Shown here in pieces: positions 16,958 through 25,922 of a stretch of DNA of 64,000 nt. Numbering within the stretch: the stretch's first letter is position 1; each line of letters starts with the position of its first letter. Location: contig NZ_MBQD01000011.1 of the NCBI RefSeq assembly GCF_001693815.1, forward strand, positions 310,001 through 374,000. Direction: 5' to 3'. The position numbers and the translations under genes are program-made. A model generated the notes under the pieces. It saw nothing but the letters and a program-made list of their open reading frames with translations. It was not told where the DNA came from and ran no database searches. The DNA comes from Tessaracoccus lapidicaptus (GTDB lineage Bacteria; Actinomycetota; Actinomycetes; Propionibacteriales; Propionibacteriaceae).

Positions 16958-19747
16958 TCAGTGGGTGGCGAGCAACTCCGCCAGCGACATCGACGCACGA
17001 CCCGCCAGCGACGTCAGCTGCGTCTGGCAGCTGAAGCCGTCGGCCAGCACGATGGCGTCCGGATGCGCCGCGACGGCGGGCCCCAGGTCGTGCTCGAACA
17101 CCGCCACGCTCACGTCGTGATGCCCGCGTTCGACCCCGAAGTTGCCGGCCAGCCCGCAGCAGCCGCCGACGGCGACGAGCGTCGCGCCGGTCGACTCCAG
17201 GATCGCCCGGTCCTTCGCCCAGCCGATCACGGACGCATGGTGGCAGTGCGGCTGAGCCACGATCGTGTGGCCGGTGAGGTCCGGTGCCACGAAGTCTGGG
17301 TCCTTGGACAGGAACTCGGCCAGGGTGAGGACGGCGCCGTCGAGAGCTCGGACGTTGGCGTCGTCGGGCAGGAGCTCGGGGGCGTCACTGCGCCACACCG
17401 CGGTGCAGGAGGGCTCCACCCCGACGATCGGGATCCCGTCGCGCACGTAGGGCGCCAGCACGGCCGCCGCCCCGGTCAGCTGGCGGCGGGCGCCGTCGAG
17501 CTGTCCCGTGGAGATCCAGGTGAGGCCGCAGCAGGCGTCGTCGCTCAGCACCTCCGGGTCGTAGCCCAGCCGGACGAGCACCTGGACCATGGCGGCGAAG
17601 GAGGTGGACTCGAAGCAGTCGGAGAACGAGTCGACCCAGATCAGCACGCGGCCCTTCGCGCCGGAGCCAGGGAGGTCTGCCGCACGGAAGCGGGCTCGGG
17701 CGCTGCGGTTCGCGAAGCGCGGGATCTGCCGCCGGGCGTCGACGCCAGCGCCCCACCGCAGCAGCCGGCCCAGGACCGGCGCGGAGCCGATGACGTTGAT
17801 GAGCGATCCGAGGCCGGGGACCGCGGTGATGAGCCGGCCCCAGCGCGGCAGCCATCCCAGGGCGTAGTGGTTGCGGGGCCGGAGGCGGCCCTTGTAGCGC
17901 TCGTGCGTGACGCGTGCCTTGTAGGCGGCCATGTCGATGCCGGTGGGGCAGTCGCGGGCGCAGCCTTTGCATGACAGGCACAGGTCGAGCGCCGCGTGCA
18001 CCTCCGGGGAGCGCCAGCCTTCCGAGATCAGGGAGCCGTTGACCATCTCCTGCAGTGCGCGGGCCCGGCCGCGCGTCGAGTCCTTCTCCTCGCGGGTGGC
18101 CTGGAAGCTCGGGCACATCACGCCGCCGGCGGACGTGGTGTTCGCGAGGCACTTGCCCACGCCACTGCACTGGTGGACGGCCTCCACGAACTCGGGATCG
18201 GTGAGGTTCAGCGGGGAGCGGCTCGCCGCGATCATCCTGAGGTCCTGCTCGACCGGGGCCGGGTCGACGAGCACGCCGGGGTTGAGGAGGTTGCGCGGGT
18301 CGAAGAGGTGCTTGACGCTGGCGAAGAGGTCCAGCGCGGCCTGAGAGTACATGTGGGGGAGCAGCGCCGAGCGCGCCCGGCCGTCGCCGTGCTCGCCGGA
18401 CATGGACCCCCCGAAGCCGGCGACGAGCCGGGCCGCGTCTTCGACGAACGCCTTGTAGCGCGCCGCGCCGTCGGGCTCGTCGAGGGGGAAGTCGATGCGG
18501 CAGTGGACGCAGCCGTCGCCGAAGTGTCCGTAGGGCAGGCCGTGCAGCCCGTAGCGCTCCAGCAGGTCGTCGAAGGCGCGCAGGTAGGAGCCGAGGTGCT
18601 CGGGCGGCACCGCCGCGTCTTCCCAGCCGCCGTACGCGGGCTTGTCGAGGCTGACGCCCGCCAGGCCGGCGCCGTCGGCGCGGATCTTCCACAGCTGGGC
18701 CGCGCGCGCGGTGTCGTCGACGACCCAGCCCTCGGTGGCGCGTGCCGCCGCGACCAGCGCGTCGGCCCGGCCGCGGACCTCGGCGGCGTCGTCGCCCACG
18801 ACCTCGAGGAACATCCAGCCGTCGCCCGCGGGGAGGGTGGGAACGGACGCGGCGCCGAACTTCGCCGTCACGACGTCGACGATGCGTCGGTCGAGCCCCT
18901 CGCAGGCGGTGGGCCGGAACTGGAGCAGGTTGGCGATGTCGTCACCGGCGTCGGCCATCGTCGGGTAGCCGAGCGCGACCATCGTGCGCTGGGGGGCGTC
19001 GGCTACCAGCCGGACCGTGGCCCGCAGGATGACGCCGAGCGTCCCCTCGGTGCCGGCGAAGAACTTCGGCAGGTCGAAACGCTGTTCGGGCAGCAGGTGC
19101 TCCAGCGAGTAACCGGACACCTGTCGAGTGAAGCGGCCGAACTCCGTGCGGATGACCCCAAGGTTGGCCGCGACCAGGGATCGCAGCTCTGGATGGTCGT
19201 CGACGCCGAGGGTCATGAGCTCGCCGGTGCCGGTGATGACGTCGAGCGACACGACGTTGTCGGCCATCCGGCCATAGCCCAGGGCGCGGGGGCCGCAGGC
19301 GTTGTTGCCGATCATGCCGCCGACGGTGCAGCGGTTCGACGTCGACGGGTCCGGCCCGAGCCGCAGCCCATGGGGGCGGGCCGCCGCCTGCAACTGCTCC
19401 TGCACGACACCCGGGTCGATGACGGCCGTGCGGGCGACGCCGTCGATCGCGTGGATGTGGTGGAGGTGCCGGGCGACGTCGATGACCAGGCCGGGGCCGA
19501 CGGCGTTACCGGCGCAGGACGTGCCGGCGCCGCGGGCGGTGATGGGGGTGCCGGTGTCGAGGGCGGCACGCACCAGGGTGACGAGCTCGTCGGTGGTCCG
19601 CGGGTAGGCCACGGCCTGCGGCTCGACGCGGTAGAGCGAGGCATCGCTCGAATACAGGGCGCGGGTAAGTGTCGAGGTGTCGACGATCTCCGCGAGGTCC
19701 CCGAGTCGGGCGAGCAGCTGTGCGTGGGGCGCGGTGGTGGTCGTCAC
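16958..19747 (-). CDS. FAD/Fe-S D-2-hydroxyacid dehydrogenase (YdiJ-type)
   Basis: A 929-residue fusion of an FAD-linked oxidase and a GlpC-like ferredoxin/CCG module. The FAD_binding_4 motif is ITARGAGTSCAGNAVGPG, followed by NACGPRALGYGRMADNV and the FAD-oxidase C-terminal domain (YGHFGDGCVHCRIDFP). Iron-sulfur motifs are CSGVGKC with VMCPSF, and CLSCKGCARDCPTG near residues 590-670. CCG-type cysteine motifs near the C-terminus (DDACCGL, GGCCGLAGNFG) complete the YdiJ layout. E. coli YdiJ acts on D-2-hydroxyglutarate; the substrate here is inferred only. I chose the GTG at 19747. It sits 5 bases after the MarR gene, implying co-transcription. Confidence 0.85.
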   Translation of the reverse strand: MTTTTAPHAQLLARLGDLAEIVDTSTLTRALYSSDASLYRVEPQAVAYPRTTDELVTLVRAALDTGTPITARGAGTSCAGNAVGPGLVIDVARHLHHIHAIDGVARTAVIDPGVVQEQLQAAARPHGLRLGPDPSTSNRCTVGGMIGNNACGPRALGYGRMADNVVSLDVITGTGELMTLGVDDHPELRSLVAANLGVIRTEFGRFTRQVSGYSLEHLLPEQRFDLPKFFAGTEGTLGVILRATVRLVADAPQRTMVALGYPTMADAGDDIANLLQFRPTACEGLDRRIVDVVTAKFGAASVPTLPAGDGWMFLEVVGDDAAEVRGRADALVAAARATEGWVVDDTARAAQLWKIRADGAGLAGVSLDKPAYGGWEDAAVPPEHLGSYLRAFDDLLERYGLHGLPYGHFGDGCVHCRIDFPLDEPDGAARYKAFVEDAARLVAGFGGSMSGEHGDGRARSALLPHMYSQAALDLFASVKHLFDPRNLLNPGVLVDPAPVEQDLRMIAASRSPLNLTDPEFVEAVHQCSGVGKCLANTTSAGGVMCPSFQATREEKDSTRGRARALQEMVNGSLISEGWRSPEVHAALDLCLSCKGCARDCPTGIDMAAYKARVTHERYKGRLRPRNHYALGWLPRWGRLITAVPGLGSLINVIGSAPVLGRLLRWGAGVDARRQIPRFANRSARARFRAADLPGSGAKGRVLIWVDSFSDCFESTSFAAMVQVLVRLGYDPEVLSDDACCGLTWISTGQLDGARRQLTGAAAVLAPYVRDGIPIVGVEPSCTAVWRSDAPELLPDDANVRALDGAVLTLAEFLSKDPDFVAPDLTGHTIVAQPHCHHASVIGWAKDRAILESTGATLVAVGGCCGLAGNFGVERGHHDVSVAVFEHDLGPAVAAHPDAIVLADGFSCQTQLTSLAGRASMSLAELLATH

Positions 19748-19752
19748 CCGCC

Positions 19753-20208
19753 CTAGTCTGCCACCGCCAGCACCGCCGCCATCGCCCGCCCAAGCGCCGC
19801 GTAGTCCTCGGGCGCGATGGCGTCGACGAAGACGCGGCGCACCGAGTCCACGTGGGCGGGAGCGGCCCGCTTCAGCAGTTCGTATCCCGACTCCGTCATC
19901 ACCGCCTGGACGCCGCGACCATCGGACGCGCACGACACACGGGTCACGTAGCCCGCCTGCTCCATGCGCTTGATAGTGTGCGTCAGGCGGGAGCGGGAGT
20001 GGCCGACGGAGGCCGCCAACTCGCCCATGCGGATGGTGTGGTCGGGCGACTCGGAGAGCCGCACGAGTAGCTCGTACTCCGCCAGGCTCAGGCCGAACTG
20101 GTTGAGCGCCTCGTCGAGGTACTCGTCGATATGCGTCTTGGCCAGCAGGTAGCTGCGCCAGACGCGCTGTTGGCTCTCGGTGAGCCAGCCGTGCACTGGT
20201 TCGGACAT
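19753..20208 (-). CDS. MarR-family transcriptional regulator
   Basis: A 151-residue winged-helix regulator. The DNA-binding core is MGELAASVGHSRSRLTHTIKRMEQAGYVTR with the family wing DGRGVQAVMTESG. Dimerisation helices flank it. It lies 5 bases upstream of the YdiJ-type dehydrogenase on the same strand and divergent from the acyl-CoA ligase, so it may control both. The ligand is unknown. Confidence 0.9.
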   Translation of the reverse strand: MSEPVHGWLTESQQRVWRSYLLAKTHIDEYLDEALNQFGLSLAEYELLVRLSESPDHTIRMGELAASVGHSRSRLTHTIKRMEQAGYVTRVSCASDGRGVQAVMTESGYELLKRAAPAHVDSVRRVFVDAIAPEDYAALGRAMAAVLAVAD

Positions 20209-20329
20209 GTCGCCAGTCTAGCAGATTGTTTACCATTCAAGTATTTCGGTGGGTGTCCGCGTGCGATCCCTACCCTCGGAGGCGTGGACGCGGATAGGCT
20301 GGGCCAAACGTCGAGAAGGGACCCGCACT
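20209..20329. promoter_or_regulatory. Divergent promoter region between marR and the acyl-CoA ligase
   Basis: This 121-bp gap drives marR leftward and the ligase rightward. An AT-rich patch (TTGTTTACCATTCAA, 20225-20239) begins with TTG and ends with CAA, which could be an imperfect MarR operator. The ligase has AGAAGGG about nine bases before its GTG. The operator is a suggestion only. Confidence 0.4.
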
Positions 20330-22165
20330 GTGGGCATTAGGGAAGAGATCCTGGAAAAGGCGGCTGACAACGTCGGTCACATGTTCAGGCGGCGCGTCGA
20401 GGCGACGCCGGACAAGTTGGCCTTCATGTACCCGGAGGCGTCCGCCGACGGCCCCACCGCCTGGGCGAAGATGACCTGGCGCGAGACGGGCGACGTCGTC
20501 GACCGGCTGGCGGCCGGGCTGCTGGCGCGCGGCCTGACCGACGAGCAGCGCGTGGCGATCTGCTCCAACACCCGCATCGAGTGGATCCTCACCGACCTCG
20601 CCATCGCGCTGGCCGCCGGCGCGACGACGACCGTCTACCCCAACACGCAGGCCGGTGACCTGCACTTCATCGTCAAGGACTCCGGCTCCGTGATCTTCGT
20701 CGCCGAGGACGCGCAGCAGGTGGCGAAGATCACCGACACTCCCGAATTCGACGACCAGATCCACACCATCGTCGTGTTCGACACCACGGGCCTCACCCTC
20801 GACGACCGGATCATCTCGTTCCAGCACCTCAAGGACGCCGGCGAACGCTACCTGGAAGAGCATCCGGACGCCGTCGACAAGGCCATCGCGCGGACGTCGC
20901 GGGACTCACTGTCGACGCTGATCTACACCTCGGGCACGACCGGGCGCCCCAAGGGCGTGCGGCTCAACCACATCTCCTGGGTGTACGAGGGCGCCGCCAC
21001 CAAGTACCTCGACATCATCGGTCCCGACGAGCTGCAGTACCTCTGGCTGCCGCTCAGTCACGTGTTCGGCAAGGCGCTCATCGCGGTCCAGCTCGACTAC
21101 GGCTTCGCGTCAGCCGTCGACGGCCGCATCGACAAGATCGTCGAGAACCTCGGCGTGGTGAAGCCGTCGTTCATGTGCGGGGCGCCGCGGATCTTCGAGA
21201 AGGTGCGCGCCGCCGTCATGACCGGCTCCACCGGCCTGAAGGGCAAGATCGCCCGCTGGGCGTTCTCGGTGGGCTACAAGTCGATCGACGACCGCCTCGC
21301 CGGTCGCCCGCTCACCGGCGCGCTGGCGGTCCAGTACAAGATCGCGGACAAGCTCGTCTTCTCCAAGCTCAAGGAGAAGCTGGGCGGCAACATCAAGTTC
21401 ATGATCTCGGGGGCGGCGAAGCTCTCGCCGCAGGTCCAGCAGTGGTTCTACGGGGCCGGGATCCTGATCGTGGAGGGCTACGGGGCCACCGAGACCAGCG
21501 CGATCGCCGGCGTCGACCTCCCGCGGGACCCCCACTTCGGGACCATCGGCCCGATCCTCCCCGGCATCGAGGCGAAGCTGGCCGACGACGGCGAACTGCT
21601 CCTGCGCGGCCCGATCATCACCCCCGGCTACCACAACCTGCCAGACGAGACGGCCGAGGCCATCGACTCCGACGGCTGGTACCACACGGGCGACATCGCC
21701 GAGATCCTCCCGTCGGGGCACCTGCGCATCACCGACCGGAAGAAGGACCTGTTCAAGACCTCCGGCGGCAAGTTCGTCGCCCCGCAGAAGGTCGAGAGCG
21801 CCATCCAGGCCAACATTCCGTACGTGGCACAGTCGATCGCGATCGGCGAGGGCCGCAAGTACGTCTCCGCGCTGGTGGTCCTCGACCCGGTCCTCCTGCA
21901 GAAGTGGGCCGACAAACACGATCTCGGGAACCTCAGCTACGCCGAACTGTCGCAGCGCCCCGAGATCCGGGCGTCGATCGAGCGCTGGATGCAGCGCGTC
22001 AACGGCAAGCTCGAGCGCTGGGAGACCGTCAAGCAGTTCGCGATCCTCGATCACGAACTCACCGTCGACAACTCCGGCGTCACGCCCAACATGAAGATCC
22101 GGCGCTCGATCGTCACCGAGAAGTACGCGGATCTGGTGAACTCACTGTACCCGCAGGGAGACTGA
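20330..22165 (+). CDS. Long-chain fatty-acid-CoA ligase (AMP-forming)
   Basis: A 611-residue ANL-superfamily enzyme that activates fatty acids to acyl-CoA through acyl-AMP. The AMP-binding signature is LIYTSGTTGRPKGV. Other motifs include YGATETSAI, the hinge GWYHTGDIAE and TDRKKDLFKTSGGKFVAP, with the catalytic lysine near the C-terminus. The FadD15-like long-chain group with an AMP-binding insertion fits best. The GTG at 20330 has an AGAAGGG ribosome site. The double hot-dog thioesterase follows with no gap, so the pair could balance acyl-CoA formation and hydrolysis. Confidence 0.9.
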   Translation: MGIREEILEKAADNVGHMFRRRVEATPDKLAFMYPEASADGPTAWAKMTWRETGDVVDRLAAGLLARGLTDEQRVAICSNTRIEWILTDLAIALAAGATTTVYPNTQAGDLHFIVKDSGSVIFVAEDAQQVAKITDTPEFDDQIHTIVVFDTTGLTLDDRIISFQHLKDAGERYLEEHPDAVDKAIARTSRDSLSTLIYTSGTTGRPKGVRLNHISWVYEGAATKYLDIIGPDELQYLWLPLSHVFGKALIAVQLDYGFASAVDGRIDKIVENLGVVKPSFMCGAPRIFEKVRAAVMTGSTGLKGKIARWAFSVGYKSIDDRLAGRPLTGALAVQYKIADKLVFSKLKEKLGGNIKFMISGAAKLSPQVQQWFYGAGILIVEGYGATETSAIAGVDLPRDPHFGTIGPILPGIEAKLADDGELLLRGPIITPGYHNLPDETAEAIDSDGWYHTGDIAEILPSGHLRITDRKKDLFKTSGGKFVAPQKVESAIQANIPYVAQSIAIGEGRKYVSALVVLDPVLLQKWADKHDLGNLSYAELSQRPEIRASIERWMQRVNGKLERWETVKQFAILDHELTVDNSGVTPNMKIRRSIVTEKYADLVNSLYPQGD

Positions 22166-23023
22166 GTGTTCGACGTCGTCTGCCCCCTGCGCTGGTCGGA
22201 CCTCGACGCGCAGGGGCACGTCAACAACGCCGTCATCGTCGACTACCTGCAGGAAGCCCGCGTCGCGTTCCTGCGCAGCGGGCCGGCGTCGGACCTGCTG
22301 GACAGCGGAGTCGTCGTCGTGTCGCACCAGGTGGAGTACCAGCGCGCGATCGACTACTCGGACGACGGCGTCCACGTCACGCTCGGAGTCGCGGAGCTGG
22401 GCGCGGCCCGGATCTTGCTCGCCTACGAGATCCGGCAGGCGGGGGAGCCGGCGGTGCGCGCCCGCACCCTGCTGTGCCCGTTCGACTTCGACGCGCAGTC
22501 GCCGACCCGGCTGCTCCCGGCCTATCGGGGGTTCCTGGCCGGTCACCGCATGACGGCCGAGCCGCTGCGGGAGGTCGCCGTGCCGGCCCTCGACGGGCGG
22601 GGGACCAGGGTCCCGCTGCCCGTGCGGTGGACGGACCTCGACGCCTACGGGCACGTGAACAACGCCAAGGTGTTCGACTACGTGCAGCAGGCCCGCATCA
22701 CGGCCACCACGAAGTGGGATCCGACGATGGCGCGGGCGGGGTCGCGGGAGAGTCGCCACCTGTGGCTCGTTGCGCGGCAGGACGTCGACTACCTGGCTCA
22801 GATGGACCACCGCATGGACCCCTACGAGGTGCTGGTCGCGCCGGTGGCGATCGGGTCGTCGTCGATCACCCTGGCGACGGAGATCATCGACCCGGTCAGT
22901 GGCGCCGTGGCCGTGCGCGGGCGCACGGTGTTGGTGTGTGCCGATCTCGACGGCAGGAAGACGCCGCTCGACGACGTCACGCGAACCCGACTCGAGGGCC
23001 ACCTCGTCCGGCCGGTTCCGTGA
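22166..23023 (+). CDS. Tandem hot-dog acyl-CoA thioesterase
   Basis: A 285-residue protein with two fused 4-hydroxybenzoyl-CoA-thioesterase-like domains, residues 1-135 and 148-285. Each opens with the family motif: WSDLDAQGHVNNAVIVDYLQ and WTDLDAYGHVNNAKVFDYVQ. The aspartate is the likely catalytic residue. A fused pair makes a pseudo-dimer in one chain. The GTG at 22166 directly follows the stop of the acyl-CoA ligase, so expression is coupled. The substrate is unknown. It ends just before the left repeat arm of the HNH island. Confidence 0.85.
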   Translation: MFDVVCPLRWSDLDAQGHVNNAVIVDYLQEARVAFLRSGPASDLLDSGVVVVSHQVEYQRAIDYSDDGVHVTLGVAELGAARILLAYEIRQAGEPAVRARTLLCPFDFDAQSPTRLLPAYRGFLAGHRMTAEPLREVAVPALDGRGTRVPLPVRWTDLDAYGHVNNAKVFDYVQQARITATTKWDPTMARAGSRESRHLWLVARQDVDYLAQMDHRMDPYEVLVAPVAIGSSSITLATEIIDPVSGAVAVRGRTVLVCADLDGRKTPLDDVTRTRLEGHLVRPVP

Positions 23024-23041
23024 GCCTGCCGGGCAGAAGCG

Positions 23042-23152
23042 GTTCGCTGAGGTCGCGGCGCCCCGTTCGCTGAGGTCGCGGCGCCCCGTTCGCTGAGGTC
23101 GCGCCAGTCTCGTTGGCTGGAGGTCGCGCCAGTCTCGTTGGCTGAGGTCGCG
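23042..23152 (+). repeat. Tandem array of GTTCGCTGAGGTCGCG units, left
   Basis: Units start at 23042, 23065, 23088, 23112 and 23137, a period of 23-25 bases. The first three are identical over 16 bases; the last two are GTTGGCT variants. Confidence 0.85.
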
Positions 23153-23277
23153 CCCGGTGCGCAGCACCCGGGCGAGTCTCGAAGCCGACGCCTTCCCGTT
23201 CGCTGAGGTCGCGCCCGACGGCGGAGCCGTCCGGGCGAGTCTCGAAGCCGACGCCGCAGGCGTCGATCCCCTAACCC

Positions 23278-23566
23278 CATCCGCTGAAGGTGCGGGGAGC
23301 CGCGACCCGACGCCCGGGCGGCCCTCGTGGCCGGGTGTTGTGTTCGGCTGACAGTGCCGCTGAGGGCAGGTGGATCGAGGCCGCCCGAGCGTCGGTTCCC
23401 GTCTCCCCCCACTGGTTCTGCTGTGGCGTGGGCGGGTTCGGGGGCGTGCCGGTGGCGCGGCCCTGGCACGGGTTGGTCCAGGCGGGACGCCAGTTGGGTG
23501 ATCCTCGGGTTGGGCATCACTGCGCGCAGCCGCCCCACCGTCCCGCCCCCTCGCGGGAATCCCCAC
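23278..23566 (+). repeat. Core inverted repeat of HNH island, left copy
   Basis: About 290 bp, from GCTGAAGGTGCGGGGAGCCG to CCCCACCGA. Its reverse complement recurs at 25563-25866 with roughly 85 percent identity by eye. Conserved blocks include GGATCGAGGCCGCCCGA, CCTGGCACGGGTT and GGGTTGGGCATCACTGCGCG. Confidence 0.85.
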
Positions 23567-23776
23567 CGACGCTGAGGTCGCGACCCCCGTTCGCTGCGGT
23601 CGAGCCTGCCTCGTTCGCTGAGGTCGCGGCCGACGGCGGAGCCGTCCGGGCGAGTCTCGAAGCCGACGCCGCAGGCGTCGATCCCCCGACCCCGTTCGCT
23701 GAGGTCGCGCCCGGTGCGTGGCACCGCGGCGAGTCTCGAAGCCGACGCCGCAGGCGTCGATCCCCCTCGGCGCAGG

Positions 23777-25225
23777 TCAGGTGCCGTCGCCCCAGATGGC
23801 GGCGGAGCGGCGCATGAGGTCGTCCAGATCCGGCCGGCCAGCGTCGGACAACTCCATGTCTGGCGGGTCGACTTCCGCTGGGCCGGTGTCTGGCCGGTCG
23901 TCGTCGGCGCCCGGTGGTGCCCCGGCGCGGATCTGTTGGAGTCGTAAGCGGCGGTGTTGCCGCGGGCGTCTGGCGGGATCGATATGCCGGGGTGGGGTGA
24001 ACCACGGCAGCCCGGTCACCGGATCCAGATGCACCTGCCATTGGGAGGTTTCGGATTGGAGTGGGTCGGGTTCCACGAGGCGGTGGTGGTGGGGGCAGAG
24101 CAAGACGCCGTTTCCTAGCCGGGTCTCACCGCCCTGCCACCAGGGCACGATGTGATGCGCCTCGCAACACGCCGGGGTCGCCGCACAGCCGGGGAACGCG
24201 CAGCCCCCGTCCCGTTGCACCAGCGCGGCCCGCAGGCCGGGGGTGAACGTGCGGTAGGTGCGGCCCACGTCCAGCAGCCGGGATGGTCCGCCGAGGACGA
24301 CGGGGATGATCCCCGCGTCGCACGCGAGGCGGCGCACTTCGCCGGCGCTCAGGCCGTCGACGTCGTCGGCACCGATCAGGCAGGCCTTCCCGAGGCCCTG
24401 CTTGAGGGTGTCGAGGTCGAGAGTGACGTGCACCTGCGGCCGATCCCCACCATGCCTGGGCAGCGTTCCGGTGTTGGCGGCTTTCTGGGTCAGCAGGACC
24501 AGCGCATCCGCCCGGCGCGCGTCGCGAGACGCGGCCTCACCGGCGGCGGTGTAGGTGGACGCGTCCGGCAGCAACGCATCCAACTGCGCGCTGAGGAGTG
24601 CCGCGTCCGCAACGGGGAGTTGTCCGGTGATGCGCATCGAGCCGTGATAGTCCGGCGCCAGCCGCAGGAACCTGCCCCGATGCGCTGCCACTTCCTCGCG
24701 CGCCAAGCGCTTCGCGTCATCCGCGTCCGATGCGTCGGGGTCGATGATCTCCACCAGCCGGGCGGCGAGGACCCGCAGTTCTGAGGGGCCCAGGGTGTTG
24801 ACGTGGGCGAGGATCTCCTCCTCGCAGCGCGTCAGTTCCGCCCGGGTCAGCCGGGCGGGGAGCTTCCGCAAGCCGGCGACGATGGCGTCGGCCTGCGCCA
24901 ATGAGATCGAGCCGTCGTTGAGCGCGGCGCCGATCAGCGGGAACCTGACACACAGATCCTGCGCGAGCCGCAACGATGCGGTGGCCTGCGCGGGGGTGGT
25001 GCGCACCGACTGCCGCACCCCGTCGATCACGGCCTCCGCCGCGGCGAGCTTCGCCTCATGCAGGAGATGGAGGCGTAGACCGGCGAGTTGGGCTTCGGCC
25101 TCGGTGACCGCGGTGACCAGTGTGGCGAGACGCTCTGCCGCGGCACCCGGATCCTTGTCGAGGGAGCGCGCGGCGTCCCAGAGCGCGGCGAGGTGCCGCT
25201 GCCCGAGATCCCGCAAGTCGCTCAT
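23777..25225 (-). CDS. HNH endonuclease with DUF222 domain (13E12 repeat family)
   Basis: A 482-residue protein of the 13E12/DUF222 family, abundant in actinobacteria. The N-terminal two thirds are the helical DUF222 region (QADAIVAGLRKLPARLTRAE). Near residues 400-440 is the HNH nuclease: a GCAFPGC zinc-type cysteine pair, then CEAHHIVPWWQGGETRLGN and LLCPHHHRLVE, giving the His-Asn-His triad. The tail is acidic. The ATG at 25225 is chosen because upstream in-frame codons lie in the repeat arm. The gene sits exactly between the two inverted arms; its stop is seven bases beyond the left arm. DNA cleavage is expected from the family, but the target is unknown. Confidence 0.88.
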   Translation of the reverse strand: MSDLRDLGQRHLAALWDAARSLDKDPGAAAERLATLVTAVTEAEAQLAGLRLHLLHEAKLAAAEAVIDGVRQSVRTTPAQATASLRLAQDLCVRFPLIGAALNDGSISLAQADAIVAGLRKLPARLTRAELTRCEEEILAHVNTLGPSELRVLAARLVEIIDPDASDADDAKRLAREEVAAHRGRFLRLAPDYHGSMRITGQLPVADAALLSAQLDALLPDASTYTAAGEAASRDARRADALVLLTQKAANTGTLPRHGGDRPQVHVTLDLDTLKQGLGKACLIGADDVDGLSAGEVRRLACDAGIIPVVLGGPSRLLDVGRTYRTFTPGLRAALVQRDGGCAFPGCAATPACCEAHHIVPWWQGGETRLGNGVLLCPHHHRLVEPDPLQSETSQWQVHLDPVTGLPWFTPPRHIDPARRPRQHRRLRLQQIRAGAPPGADDDRPDTGPAEVDPPDMELSDAGRPDLDDLMRRSAAIWGDGT

Positions 25226-25562
25226 GTGACCTATTATTGCGGGGGCCACTGACAATTTCTGATCGGCGGTTCGGTCACGTATCGACGCCTGCGGCGTCGG
25301 CTTCGAGACTCGCCCGGACGGCTCCGCCGTCGGGCGCGACCTCAGCGAACGGTGCAGGCGCGACCTCAGCGAACGGACCGCCCCCACCAGCACGACACGC
25401 CGTCGAACTCCGCCATCAACGCCCTCAACCGCCCCGAAGCCCGAGTAAGGCTGCTATCCGTGCTGCGCTCGGGGGATCGACGCCTACGGCGTCGGCTTCG
25501 AGACTCGCCCGGGTGCTTTCGCACCGGGCGCGACCTCAGCGACGGGGCGGGCTCCAACCCGG

Positions 25563-25866
25563 CGATCGGTGGGGTCCTCCGAGGGGGTGGGACGGTGGGG
25601 CGGCTGCGCGCAGTGATGCCCAACCCGAGGGTCGCCTGGCTGGCGTCCCGCCTAGACGAACCCGTGCCAGGGCCGCCCCACCGGCACGCCCCCGGACCCG
25701 GCCACGCCACCGCCGAAACCAGTGGGGGGAGACGGGGGGCCGACGGTCGGGCGGCCTCGATCCACCCGAACCCAGCGGCACTGTGGGCCGAACAGAACAC
25801 CCGGCAACCACGGCCGCCCGAGCGTCGGATCACGGCTCCCCGCACCTTCAGCGCAGGGGGTCAAGG
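25563..25866 (-). repeat. Core inverted repeat of HNH island, right copy
   Basis: Reverse-complement counterpart of 23278-23566, for example CGCGCAGTGATGCCCAACCC against GGGTTGGGCATCACTGCGCG. Differences are mainly scattered substitutions, so the copies have diverged for some time. Confidence 0.85.
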
Positions 25867-25922
25867 GATCGACGCCTACGGCGTCGGCTTCGAGACTCGC
25901 CCGGACGGCTCCGCCGTCGGGT

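Larger units (their letters stand above)
23030..23770 (+). repeat. Left arm of HNH island
   Basis: Order: tandem array (23042-23152), hairpin elements (about 23142-23275), core (23278-23566), three more GTTCGCTGAGGTCGCG-led elements (23567-23770). Elements follow the scheme GTTCGCTGAGGTCGCG, variable hairpin, CGAGTCTCGAAGCC, then hairpin GACGCC-GCA-GGCGTC. The right arm is the inverted counterpart. It holds no convincing gene. Confidence 0.85.

Noticed and set aside
23042-23152. CRISPR-like array
   Set aside because: The units repeat almost end to end with a 23-25-bp period and spacers of only 7-9 bases; no cas genes are present.
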